NCBI GenBank assembly: GCA_937960785.1
Contig: CALGOZ010000031.1
Coordinates: 1 to 64,000 of the forward strand
Direction of reading: 5' to 3'
Length of the DNA stretch: 64,000 nt
Origin: an uncultured Pseudogracilibacillus sp.
GTDB lineage: Bacteria; Bacillota; Bacilli; Bacillales; Amphibacillaceae
The notes under the pieces are model-generated. The model was not told the origin of the DNA. It worked only from the letters and a program-made list of their open reading frames with translations, and ran no database searches. The position numbers were made by a program, and so were the translations under genes. Below are positions 52,638 through 60,346 of the stretch, piece after piece. The first letter of the stretch is position 1; every line of letters begins with the position of its first letter.

Positions 52638-53420
52638 ATGAGTAATTTAGAGATCGATACCTTTTTAACGACATTTTTTGCAAGTAATCGATGTCACGTA
52701 AAACAATTAGAAGATAAAGTGCTCGAGATTCAATTGACTGAAGAAATGGATCGGGCGATTATGAACCGTCCATTTTATTGGCACTATGTAAAAGCGATGA
52801 ATGGTCAAGGCGAGCCACTTACGTTACGTTTTTACACTGATATCAGAACTTCTCCTCCAAATGCCGAATGGATTCATTTTGGAACACCGCGAATGAATGA
52901 CATTTGTCATGAATTAGAGAAGACAGGCCGTTTTGTTCAAGCTTTTCAACAATTAAATGTACAAACTCAAACACCCCTCCACCCTTGGTTATTATTAAAT
53001 GTTGAAATTACGTATAAAGGAATGCAGTTACGGGAGGAAATATATTCACTCGGATTAAATTTAATTAATGGACAAATCGTCTCAAAGATGATGGAAAATC
53101 TTAATCAAATTTCCCTTCATCGATTAATCTCACCAAATTGTTACACGATTAGTCCTTTAATTAAATTACAAAGTGGCTATAAACGATTAGAACAGTTTTT
53201 AACCGATTATATTGAAAAGCAGGATAAACGTTGGGCATTAAAAAGTATTCATTTGTTGAAAGAGGAGCTTTTGCTTTTATCGCACTTTTTCATCGAAGAA
53301 TCGAAACGAACAGAAATGAAAAACGAAGTTCTCCTAGCTTACGAACGATACTATCCCGAAATTCATTGGCATGTGATTAACGGAGGGATCCTCTACCTGC
53401 ATCCATCAACTTTACAGTAA
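52638..53420 (+). CDS. yqhG: YqhG family protein
   Basis: A soluble protein of 260 residues that always accompanies yqhH in Bacilli. It has FYWHYVKAMNGQGEPLTL and IHFGTPRMNDICHELEKTG. No catalytic motif is recognisable. Its tight coupling to the helicase gene (2 bp gap) suggests the two act together. ATG 52638 behind GAGGGAAC. Confidence 0.85.
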   Translation: MSNLEIDTFLTTFFASNRCHVKQLEDKVLEIQLTEEMDRAIMNRPFYWHYVKAMNGQGEPLTLRFYTDIRTSPPNAEWIHFGTPRMNDICHELEKTGRFVQAFQQLNVQTQTPLHPWLLLNVEITYKGMQLREEIYSLGLNLINGQIVSKMMENLNQISLHRLISPNCYTISPLIKLQSGYKRLEQFLTDYIEKQDKRWALKSIHLLKEELLLLSHFFIEESKRTEMKNEVLLAYERYYPEIHWHVINGGILYLHPSTLQ

Positions 53421-53424
53421 CAAA

Positions 53425-53465
53425 AAACGGATTGAATCTAACAGTGATTCAATCCGTTTCTTTTT
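53425..53465 (+). terminator. Intrinsic terminator after yqhG
   Basis: Perfect 13-bp arms AAACGGATTGAAT/ATTCAATCCGTTT followed by CTTTTTG. Confidence 0.9.
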
Positions 53466-53507
53466 GTATGTACTTTTCTAAATCAGTTTTCTCGCAAAAC
53501 GAAAGTA

Positions 53508-53544
53508 AAAACTCCCGCTCATGAAATATAAGCCGGGAATTTTA
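53508..53544 (-). terminator. Probable terminator after the DUF2626 gene
   Basis: AAAACTCCCG and CGGGAATTTT arms with one mismatch and a 17-base loop. On the minus strand it is followed by TTTTTAC, immediately after the stop at 53549. Confidence 0.6.
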
Positions 53545-53548
53545 CAGT

Positions 53549-53791
53549 TTAATGACCAAATCCTGGTACCATAATAAATTCTGTATACCATGTAAATCCA
53601 ATCATAAACACTGTTAAGTATGCTCCAAATAAGTACATATACATACGTTCTGAAAGTTTTAAATAACTAATTGCAAGGAAAAATGCAGTTTGAACAAGGA
53701 ATAAAATTGCAGGAATATACATTTCACCTACGTAGAACATGACGGCGAAGACTCCTGTCCAAAACGCAATAACACGAAACATACGATCCAT
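53549..53791 (-). CDS. yqgY: DUF2626 family membrane protein (YqgY)
   Basis: An 80-residue protein with three hydrophobic helices and the motifs MFRVIAFWTGVFAVMFYVG and YTEFIMVPGFGH, which define the DUF2626/YqgY family. Function unknown. ATG behind AAAGGAGGGGG. Single gene with its own terminator. Confidence 0.85.
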   Translation of the reverse strand: MDRMFRVIAFWTGVFAVMFYVGEMYIPAILFLVQTAFFLAISYLKLSERMYMYLFGAYLTVFMIGFTWYTEFIMVPGFGH

Positions 53792-53968
53792 GCTTTTCCC
53801 CCTCCTTTGATGTTTACCTTATACAGAACTCATTATAAACTACCGATAAAATAATGTAAAGTAATCTTCTTATTAAAATCCTTCGTTACCTTTAGTTGTT
53901 CGAATTCGTTAACAATTTTATCACTTTTCTTGCTTAGTTTAAACTTTTTTAAAGAAATTATACAACAT

Positions 53969-54343
53969 TTACTTTTCATTATTAACCACAAGTTCAATGA
54001 AAAATTCCGTATTTTGATCTGTTATAATATCCAAATATATTTTATACGTATGAGCTTTTTTCTTTTCATATTGCAATGAAACATCACCTTGCGGAAAGGT
54101 ATAAGTGAGTTCTCCCCTTTCTCTTAATTCTTCTGTTTCTAACGCTTGTATGAAATTAAGTTTAGTCATTTCAACAAGCGTTTCTGTTTTTAATTGTTCG
54201 TATAAGTGATTGCTAATTTTAAGTTCATTTTGATAAATTGTAATACTCGTTGTGACGACAGAAAAGATAATAAAAAAAATAAATAGTACAAATGGTAAGA
54301 AAAACGCCCGCTCATTTCTAAGGAACGAGTAAAATCCTTTCAT
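53969..54343 (-). CDS. comGG: Competence pseudopilus minor protein ComGG
   Basis: A 124-residue protein with one N-terminal membrane helix (about 14-36) preceded by RNERAFFLPFVLFI, a degenerate pilin-like start. Last gene of the comG operon; identity rests on position and topology. ATG behind GGGGGAAAG, overlapping comGF by 26 bp. Confidence 0.85.
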   Translation of the reverse strand: MKGFYSFLRNERAFFLPFVLFIFFIIFSVVTTSITIYQNELKISNHLYEQLKTETLVEMTKLNFIQALETEELRERGELTYTFPQGDVSLQYEKKKAHTYKIYLDIITDQNTEFFIELVVNNEK

Positions 54344-54761
54344 AACTTTCCCCCGATAATAAGGTCAACGTTACTTTAAGACCTTCTGGATGACCTGTGA
54401 TAGAAAAACTTTTTACATTTTGATGATATACCTCATGCCCTTGAAAATTGACACGTCGACGTAGTACATTACCATACAATTCAATCCTATTATTTCCTTC
54501 TTCATTGATGTACGTTAATTGATTTTTCGAATAAGTCACTTCGCTTGCACGGTACAACTCATTTTGAATAATAAAAAATAGTTGATGAACAGACATACTC
54601 GACTGCATTGGCAATACAGTTATTTTCGTTAAGGCGAATAACAATAATGGTAAAACAATACTAATCATCATTAAACGAAGGAGCGAACTAAGTAACGTAA
54701 AACCATCTTCATCATTTTTGGAGTCGATATAAACAGAGATTTTCCTTTTTATCCTTTGCAT
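54318..54761 (-). CDS. comGF: Competence pseudopilin ComGF
   Basis: A prepilin-like protein of 147 residues. DGFTLLSSLLRLMMISI (Gly-Phe peptidase site near residue 20-21) opens the hydrophobic helix. The soluble part has NELYRASEVTYSKNQLTY, typical of ComGF. The annotated ATG 54761 has only a weak binding site and overlaps comGE by 50 bp, so a later start is possible. Confidence 0.87.
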   Translation of the reverse strand: MQRIKRKISVYIDSKNDEDGFTLLSSLLRLMMISIVLPLLLFALTKITVLPMQSSMSVHQLFFIIQNELYRASEVTYSKNQLTYINEEGNNRIELYGNVLRRRVNFQGHEVYHQNVKSFSITGHPEGLKVTLTLLSGESYERILLVP

Positions 54762-55047
54762 TCGTCCAACTAATACACCCCTTTATATATGGAGATTCAT
54801 CGAAAAAATGAAATGTTACGACGGAAGAATCGATCTCTTTTTCATAGAAATAGCTTCCCATACCCTTTTTATAAACTACTTCTTTTAATTCATTATATAA
54901 AGCTAAAGAATACATAGTTCGCTTATGAAGGAGATCTTTTTCCGTCGTAATCTTCGAATAAAGCGGCATTATTGTAATGGCAAGAATAAGTACAATTTGT
55001 AAGCTAAGTAAGGTTTCGACCCAAATAAATCCTCTACTGTTCCACAT
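54712..55047 (-). CDS. comGE: Competence pseudopilin ComGE
   Basis: A 111-residue prepilin-like protein: MWNSRGFIWVETLLSLQIVL with the cleavage site after Gly6 and the conserved Glu at +5. ATG 55047 behind GGGAAGGGA; the frame upstream runs inside comGD. Overlaps comGD by 14 bp. Confidence 0.87.
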   Translation of the reverse strand: MWNSRGFIWVETLLSLQIVLILAITIMPLYSKITTEKDLLHKRTMYSLALYNELKEVVYKKGMGSYFYEKEIDSSVVTFHFFDESPYIKGCISWTNAKDKKENLCLYRLQK

Positions 55048-55450
55048 AAAAACGTCCCTTCCCAAAAGGATATACGACACGATATACGTGATTGTTATAT
55101 TTGTACCGGTATGTATAGGGCTGGCGAATTGTACCGGAGGATGCGTAGGATATTTGATAATTTGGATTCGTTAAATGTAAAGGTTCTGGTAACGTTCGAT
55201 ATATAAGGTCGTTATTTCCTAAATTAATAACGTAACTCGATCGATATAAATTAATTCGACCGTAAGTAGGTCTGTATAACATTTGATTCTGTAAAAATAA
55301 ATTATCACTTTCAAACAAAGTAAAGAAATGTCGTTGTTCCTGACTCCGAACAGTTTCCGAGAACTTCGGTAGTAAAAAAATGGTTAAAAGAGAAGTAATC
55401 GCAAGAACGACTAACATTTCCATCATTGTAAATCCCCGTTGGTTACTCAT
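55034..55450 (-). CDS. comGD: Competence pseudopilin ComGD
   Basis: A 138-residue prepilin: MSNQRGFTMMEMLVVLAITS, with the peptidase site after Gly6 and Glu at +5. ATG 55450 nine bases after GGAG, overlapping the comGC stop by 8 bp. Confidence 0.92.
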   Translation of the reverse strand: MSNQRGFTMMEMLVVLAITSLLTIFLLPKFSETVRSQEQRHFFTLFESDNLFLQNQMLYRPTYGRINLYRSSYVINLGNNDLIYRTLPEPLHLTNPNYQISYASSGTIRQPYTYRYKYNNHVYRVVYPFGKGRFYVEQ

Positions 55451-55745
55451 AATATATTTCTCCATTTGCGCGCATTTTAATTGTTTTACCATCACCGCAC
55501 TTTAAATGCTTCTCCTCTATATAGTTTTTTGACAAAAGCGTTTGTAGGTTTCCTGGTTTCTCTTTATGATCTAATTCATAAGCCACTACTTGACTTTGCA
55601 CTAATTCTACTTGAGCATCGCAACCTTGAGCATGGATGTTAGAAGATCGTTTTGCGATATTAGGGACAATTAACAAAATTAAAATAGATATGATTAAAAG
55701 TACGATTAACATTTCCACTAAAGTAAAAGCTTCCTCACGTTTCAT
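55443..55745 (-). CDS. comGC: Major competence pseudopilin ComGC
   Basis: The main subunit of the DNA-uptake pseudopilus. MKREEAFTLVEMLIVLLIIS: processing would fall between Ala6 and Phe7, so Ala replaces the usual Gly at -1, as in some streptococcal ComGC proteins. C-terminal Cys pairs (QGCDAQVELVQ; HLKCGDGKTI) are those used for the intramolecular disulfide. 100 residues. ATG behind AAGGAGG. Confidence 0.94.
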   Translation of the reverse strand: MKREEAFTLVEMLIVLLIISILILLIVPNIAKRSSNIHAQGCDAQVELVQSQVVAYELDHKEKPGNLQTLLSKNYIEEKHLKCGDGKTIKMRANGEIYYE

Positions 55746-55757
55746 TCATATACCTCC

Positions 55758-56813
55758 TTAAATTGCATCGATTAATTGAAACATTGGCCATAATAAAGAT
55801 AAGTAAATCATAATAATAAATGAACCGAGTAAACTATAAGCAATCGGCTGAATATACATAATCGCTTGCATCATTCGCTCTTGTAGATATTCTTGAGCAA
55901 AATCTGCATACGTACTTAAATCTTTTTGCAACCCATCTAAATTATGGTGCCGTTGAAAAAGTGTTGCAAGTTGATCGTCAATAAAAGTTAACCTATGAAG
56001 AAGTTGATCTAAATAATAACCTCTCCCAACATGGTCTAACATTAACGTCGCATAATGTTGTACAATCGGTAATTCTTCTTGTGTTGCTAGATGTTGAATA
56101 ATTTGATTCATCGATAGTCCAGCCTTTAAAAACATGCTTATATGCGTTGCAAAATAAAAAGACGTTTGTAACTTAATAAAGGAACGATAAATAGGAATAT
56201 AAGAAAATAAGCGTAGCTGAAAGGAAAGAGGTATATTATTTTTATATAACTTCCATAGAATAGTGAGAATAACTATTGCAAGTAAAGTAGAGAAAAATAA
56301 ACCGATACAAATTCGGTAAAGGAAAAAAGTAAATTGCACCGTAGCATAGGCTTCAGTATAAGAGTGAAACATCTCTTCATAAGCTGGGAAAATAAAGTAA
56401 TGGATTAAAAGAAATAACAAAATGAAGATTATGATTAGAATAAGAGGATAGCGACTTGTTTTTTTAAAGCTTTCAATCGTTTGTAATCTTTGTTCGAAAA
56501 GTTCGATACTTTTTTGTAAACTTGTAACTAAGTTTCCGTGAATGCGAACGAAATAAATATAAAGAACGATTAATGGATGAAAATTTGCCTGTTTCAATGC
56601 TTCATCGAAAGGTTTACCTGATAAAACTGTTGTATGAATTTGTTCGGTCGCTTTTTGTAATCTTTCATCCCAAGCAATGACATCTAGGGCTTCAGATAAC
56701 GAATACCCTCTTTGTAATAAACGATACAATCGCTTTAAAAAAGCTAATTGCTCTTTTGGTTTTACTACTTTCTTTTTACGTTTCAGAAAGAACTTTTTGA
56801 TCAATAAATCCAT
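55758..56813 (-). CDS. comGB: Competence pseudopilus inner-membrane protein ComGB
   Basis: GspF/PilC-like platform protein of 351 residues with two GspF repeats and three membrane helices (about 115-140, 165-190 and 325-347). LAFLKRLYRLLQRGYSLSEA is the typical opening. Overlaps comGA by 38 bp. Confidence 0.93.
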   Translation of the reverse strand: MDLLIKKFFLKRKKKVVKPKEQLAFLKRLYRLLQRGYSLSEALDVIAWDERLQKATEQIHTTVLSGKPFDEALKQANFHPLIVLYIYFVRIHGNLVTSLQKSIELFEQRLQTIESFKKTSRYPLILIIIFILLFLLIHYFIFPAYEEMFHSYTEAYATVQFTFFLYRICIGLFFSTLLAIVILTILWKLYKNNIPLSFQLRLFSYIPIYRSFIKLQTSFYFATHISMFLKAGLSMNQIIQHLATQEELPIVQHYATLMLDHVGRGYYLDQLLHRLTFIDDQLATLFQRHHNLDGLQKDLSTYADFAQEYLQERMMQAIMYIQPIAYSLLGSFIIMIYLSLLWPMFQLIDAI

Positions 56814-57792
56814 AGCACCATGCTTTCTCCTTTAATTGTGTAAAGGTATAATAACAAGACTTAGGTAAAGTCTTTCCTTCGATCAGCTTCCTAAGCGAAG
56901 TTCCGTCAATTAGTTCGATAATAGCGGCCCGACGGCGAACTTCTCCCCTAACGATAACTGGGATTAATCGTAGTGATGCAATACCAACAATCGTTTGACT
57001 AAGATCTGTACGCGAGATTCCTAAATCCAGAAGACGTTCAATCGTTCCAGGTATATTCTTCGCATGTAAAGTTGTTAAAACAAGATGCCCTGTTAAAGAT
57101 GAACGAATGGTAAATTTAGCTGTATGTTCATCGCGAATTTCTCCAATTAATAGAACATCCGGATCGTGCCGTAATGCTGCTCGTAACCCTTCTTCATAAG
57201 TAATCCCCGCTCTTTCATTAATTTCTACTTGTAATACATTTTCAATTTGTCGCTCGATTGGTTCCTCGAGCGTGATTACTTGGCGATTTGAAGTTTTGAT
57301 TAATTCTTGGACTAAAGAATACATCATCGTTGACTTACCAGATCCCGTTGGACCTGTAAACAAAAGGATTCCTGAACGATGTTGTAACCATTTGCGAATT
57401 TGTTCACCTTGAAAGGAAAAAAGTACTAATTGTTCTAGTGGCGGTGGGATACTTTGTGGAAAAATACGAACCGTTAAACTTTCTAATCGCTGAACTGGTA
57501 ACGTTGAAAGACGTAAATGGTACGTCGTCTGTTTAGAAGAATATGTAAGTGTCCCATTTTGCGGACGTTTATTTTCACCAATATCCATATTAGCCGCAAA
57601 CTTTACATACGTTAACATCCGATTATAGAAAGAAAGAGAAATTCGCTGAATAAAACTCCGATCCCCAAAGATGCGGAAATAAATTGCTACGGTGTTATAT
57701 GTGGATGATGGAAGGAAATGAATATCTGTTGCCTTTTTATAAAACGCTCGCATAAACAATCGTTCAACAAAAGCTGAAGTATCCTTGGTCAT
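56776..57792 (-). CDS. comGA: Competence traffic ATPase ComGA
   Basis: GspE/PilB-type ATPase that drives pseudopilus assembly. KKATDIHFLPS opens the N-terminal module. Walker A FTGPTGSGKSTMMYSL, Walker B PDVLLIGEIRDEHTAKF and the His box LTGHLVLTTLHAKN follow. I use ATG 57792, which puts 20 residues before ATDIH, as in B. subtilis (21). GTG five codons upstream overlaps the binding site. First gene of the operon. Confidence 0.93.
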   Translation of the reverse strand: MTKDTSAFVERLFMRAFYKKATDIHFLPSSTYNTVAIYFRIFGDRSFIQRISLSFYNRMLTYVKFAANMDIGENKRPQNGTLTYSSKQTTYHLRLSTLPVQRLESLTVRIFPQSIPPPLEQLVLFSFQGEQIRKWLQHRSGILLFTGPTGSGKSTMMYSLVQELIKTSNRQVITLEEPIERQIENVLQVEINERAGITYEEGLRAALRHDPDVLLIGEIRDEHTAKFTIRSSLTGHLVLTTLHAKNIPGTIERLLDLGISRTDLSQTIVGIASLRLIPVIVRGEVRRRAAIIELIDGTSLRKLIEGKTLPKSCYYTFTQLKEKAWCYGFIDQKVLSET

Positions 57793-57830
57793 TTTCCATT
57801 TGTTCACCTCGCTTTCTTGTCGGTATCGTA

Positions 57831-57859
57831 AGTGTACACAAAGCAAAATAATTAGGCAA
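57831..57859 (-). promoter_or_regulatory. comG promoter with A/T tracts like ComK boxes
   Basis: On the minus strand TTGCCT, 17 bases, TACACT, 39 bp before comGA. Upstream (57860-57925) are paired A and T tracts such as AAAACATACCTTTT and a second AAAA...TTTT block, resembling AAAA-N5-TTTT ComK half-boxes. ComK control of comG is known in B. subtilis; here it is inferred. Confidence 0.5.
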
Positions 57860-57993
57860 ATAGCGATTTTTTAAAAACAACTCTCTTTTTTTTTTATAAA
57901 AAAGGTATGTTTTTCAAGAAAACGTACAAAATAAACATAAACTTTCAATCAAAAGTAAATTTTCAACATATTTTGGAAAAGGAGGAGATCAAG

Positions 57994-58146
57994 TTGCGCT
58001 TCAATCTTTACGTTACATCGATAATCAAACATCTTTCAATAAAAGAAGAAGCAAATGACAAGGAATTGTACGAACCTTATAGTCATAAATGGTTTGGAGT
58101 GTTGCCGTTTTTTTGGAAATGGTTTTCTCTTAGCGAAAAAAAATAG
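57994..58146 (+). CDS. YqzE-like small protein, divergent from comG
   Basis: A 50-residue protein starting with TTG six to seven bases after AGGAGGAG. The pattern YVTSIIKHL, then a charged middle, then HKWFGVLPFFWKWF at the C-terminus resembles the YqzE family, which in B. subtilis is encoded just downstream of comGG. An open frame extends 29 codons upstream, but only the TTG has a good binding site. Function unknown. It shares its upstream region with comG, including the A/T tracts. Confidence 0.6.
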   Translation: MRFNLYVTSIIKHLSIKEEANDKELYEPYSHKWFGVLPFFWKWFSLSEKK

Positions 58147-58175
58147 CGCGCTTCTCCCTAGAAAAGCACGCTTTC
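58143..58175. terminator. Intrinsic terminator between YqzE-like and yqgX genes
   Basis: AGCG-GCTTCT and AGAA-GC-CGCTTT form an imperfect stem. On the minus strand it is followed by TTTTTTTT, just after the yqgX stop at 58179, so it mainly serves yqgX. Confidence 0.8.
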
Positions 58176-58178
58176 TCT

Positions 58179-58823
58179 TTATTCGTCCCGTTGTACTTGA
58201 ATTGTAAACGGATTGGAGTATTTTTCAGAGCCAACAGTCGTCGATGGTCCATGTCCCGGGTAAACTGTAAAAGATTCATCTAGCGTATATAAATGGGTGA
58301 AAATACTTGTCATTAATTGTTGGAAATTTCCTTCAGGTAAATCAGTTCGACCAATTCCCTGATTAAATAACGTATCACCACAAACGACAAATTGAGCGTC
58401 ATGAAAAATATAGGATACACTACCCGGCGAATGCCCTGGGGTGTGAACGACTTCGAAGGTAAAAGGGCCAATCTCCCACTTACCCGGTGTAATTAATACA
58501 TCCGGCTTTCCCGTTCGAACTGCACCTGCTTCGCCAAAGAAAATACTCGAACGGTTTAAGGAAGGATCTTCTAACCAGTCTTGCTCTTCCTCATGTAAAT
58601 ATACATCTATTTGATACGTGTTACGAATAGACTCAACCGCACCAATATGATCAAAGTGGGCATGAGTTAATAAAATCGCTAACGGTTCAATATTATTTTC
58701 CGTTAGAAATGCTTCAATTACATCAGGTTGCGCTCCGGGATCGAATATAAGACCTTTTTCCCCGTTATGAACGATGTAGCAGTTCGTCCCTATCGGTCCT
58801 AAAGACAATGTATGTATGTTCAT
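58179..58823 (-). CDS. yqgX: MBL-fold hydrolase YqgX (glyoxalase II-like)
   Basis: Metallo-beta-lactamase-fold hydrolase of 214 residues. HAHFDHIGAVESI supplies zinc ligands, followed by HTPGHSPGSVSY, VCGDTLFNQGIGRTDLP and YPGHGPSTT. YqgX-type enzymes are glyoxalase II-like thioester hydrolases; the substrate is not shown by sequence. I take ATG 58823 behind GGAGAG; the 21 upstream codons lack a site. Confidence 0.9.
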   Translation of the reverse strand: MNIHTLSLGPIGTNCYIVHNGEKGLIFDPGAQPDVIEAFLTENNIEPLAILLTHAHFDHIGAVESIRNTYQIDVYLHEEEQDWLEDPSLNRSSIFFGEAGAVRTGKPDVLITPGKWEIGPFTFEVVHTPGHSPGSVSYIFHDAQFVVCGDTLFNQGIGRTDLPEGNFQQLMTSIFTHLYTLDESFTVYPGHGPSTTVGSEKYSNPFTIQVQRDE

Positions 58824-58987
58824 TTTATGCACTCTCCATTTTGTTCTAAAATTTTTTAAAATTGAATAAGGATAATAACTCGACAAATGGTTATATATAT
58901 TATAGAATTAGTGTTGAGTTATTCTTATGCTATTATTATACATATAATTGTTATGATTAACACGTACATAGGGAGGTTGTATGAAAG

Positions 58988-59167
58988 ATGGTTTTAGCAA
59001 TTATATTTCTAATCGTTGCATTACTATCAGTCGTATCATTCTTGAGACAGTTGAAATTTAAAAATATTTTAGCAATTGTATTTTCTGCAATCACAGCGTT
59101 AAGCTTTGGGTTTTTCTCAATTATGACTATTATTTGTGAATTAACCTCGGCTCCGTTTTGTAGTTAA
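58988..59167 (+). CDS. yqgW: DUF2759 family membrane protein (YqgW)
   Basis: A 59-residue protein with two hydrophobic helices (about 2-20 and 28-50) and a short Cys-containing tail. It matches the DUF2759/YqgW family by size, topology and position next to yqgX. The ribosome binding site GGGAGG is 11 bases from this ATG. An out-of-frame ATG at 58981 lies closer and would read only 26 codons. Confidence 0.75.
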   Translation: MVLAIIFLIVALLSVVSFLRQLKFKNILAIVFSAITALSFGFFSIMTIICELTSAPFCS

Positions 59168-59184
59168 TGATTTAAAATTGCTGT

Positions 59185-59226
59185 AAAAGAAGGTTCACTT
59201 TGTAGTTAAAAGAGAACCTTCTTTTT
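59185..59226. terminator. Intrinsic terminator between yqgW and yqgQ
   Basis: AAAAGAAGGTTC and GAACCTTCTTTTT arms, a near-perfect stem with T runs on both strands, between convergent genes. Confidence 0.88.
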
Positions 59227-59252
59227 GACTTTTTTGTGACAACTTTTATCTA

Positions 59253-59447
59253 CTACTGTCGAAAACGGGCTTCTTCTTTCCGAAGTAGCAATATTGCTTG
59301 CAAATATTCCTCCTGGGATATAAGTCCTTGCTCCTTCAATTCTTCTATCTCCATTATCATTAATTGTGCATCGCCCAGCCGATCTCCAGTATAAATAAAT
59401 GTTCCAAATCTTTTAAGTAAATTTCGTACATCTAACATCGTTTTCAT
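59253..59447 (-). CDS. yqgQ: YqgQ family protein (DUF910)
   Basis: A small helical protein of 64 residues. DVRNLLKRFGTFIYTGDR is the family signature, followed by an acidic helix and EEYLQAILLLRKEEARF. YqgQ resembles a nucleic-acid-binding three-helix fold; its role is unknown. The start is uncertain among several ATGs; ATG 59447 has GGTGA at a reasonable distance. Confidence 0.85.
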   Translation of the reverse strand: MKTMLDVRNLLKRFGTFIYTGDRLGDAQLMIMEIEELKEQGLISQEEYLQAILLLRKEEARFRQ

Positions 59448-59527
59448 TTTCATCACCGATTGTATATTTTACTTTCCCCCTTTCATATATTGTTAGTAGA
59501 CAAGTAAATGGGGAAGGTATGAGATAT

Positions 59528-60346
59528 ATGAGGACAACTTTTATTGTATCGTTTGGTTTAGTCATTTTTATGTTATTCATTTTGTTTTTTGTTTCATTTA
59601 CAAAAACAGAGCGAACGATTACGTATTTTCCAATCGACGGGACAAAAGAGTTTTCTAAAGCAAGTACTATTCTTTCCTTCGACGATGAAACAAAAGAACT
59701 TTACTGGAAAACTAATTCAGAAACAGAGGACAATTTTTATCTACGACAAGACGTTTCCCTTCTCTTTATTAATGGACGATTAAAAGGTATCTTAAATGCT
59801 TGGAGACAAAGAGAAACGACGATTGAACAGGAAGAATCCTTAACAGTCGATGCGCCTTCTTTTGTTCAATCGCTTACATTTCACCATGGTGAATGGCACG
59901 AAAATGATACGATTACGAGCATCCAACAAATGACGAAAGACGAAGGATATATTTTAGATAATTATTTGATCAAGAAACCGACGAAGAAAAAAGAAATTGC
60001 TCATCAAATAAATGAAACAATCGACGAACAATTACATTTGTATTGGCAACAATTAATCGATTTTTATAATTTAGATGAGCAACAATATAAACTTATTTCT
60101 TTTATGCAACTTGATCAATTTGAAAGCTACTTAGGTCCAGATATTTCAGCAGTAACTGCTGCACGAATAACCGGTCAATTATGGGAAGGATTATATAAAA
60201 ATTATATTTTAGAAGCCATTAGCGAAAATAGTAACGACTACATGCCGGTTATTCTCCTTGCCAATGACTTATCCCATCTTTATGTTTTATTTCAATTACA
60301 AGGTGAAAATAAACAATTACGACAACAAATTCAACTAGAAAACTAA
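59528..60346 (+). CDS. Unrecognised membrane-anchored protein
   Basis: I do not recognise this 272-residue protein. It has one N-terminal hydrophobic helix (about 4-24) and then a soluble, presumably extracytoplasmic region. The C-terminal half is helical, with LHLYWQQLIDFYNLDEQQYK and ending QLQGENKQLRQQIQLEN. There is no lipobox and no catalytic motif. I use ATG 59528, eight bases after GGAAGG; the ATG three codons earlier is one base from that site. Its 3' end overlaps the convergent gluP gene by 12 bp. It sits between yqgQ and the rhomboid gene, which suggests a loose envelope link. Confidence 0.8.
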   Translation: MRTTFIVSFGLVIFMLFILFFVSFTKTERTITYFPIDGTKEFSKASTILSFDDETKELYWKTNSETEDNFYLRQDVSLLFINGRLKGILNAWRQRETTIEQEESLTVDAPSFVQSLTFHHGEWHENDTITSIQQMTKDEGYILDNYLIKKPTKKKEIAHQINETIDEQLHLYWQQLIDFYNLDEQQYKLISFMQLDQFESYLGPDISAVTAARITGQLWEGLYKNYILEAISENSNDYMPVILLANDLSHLYVLFQLQGENKQLRQQIQLEN

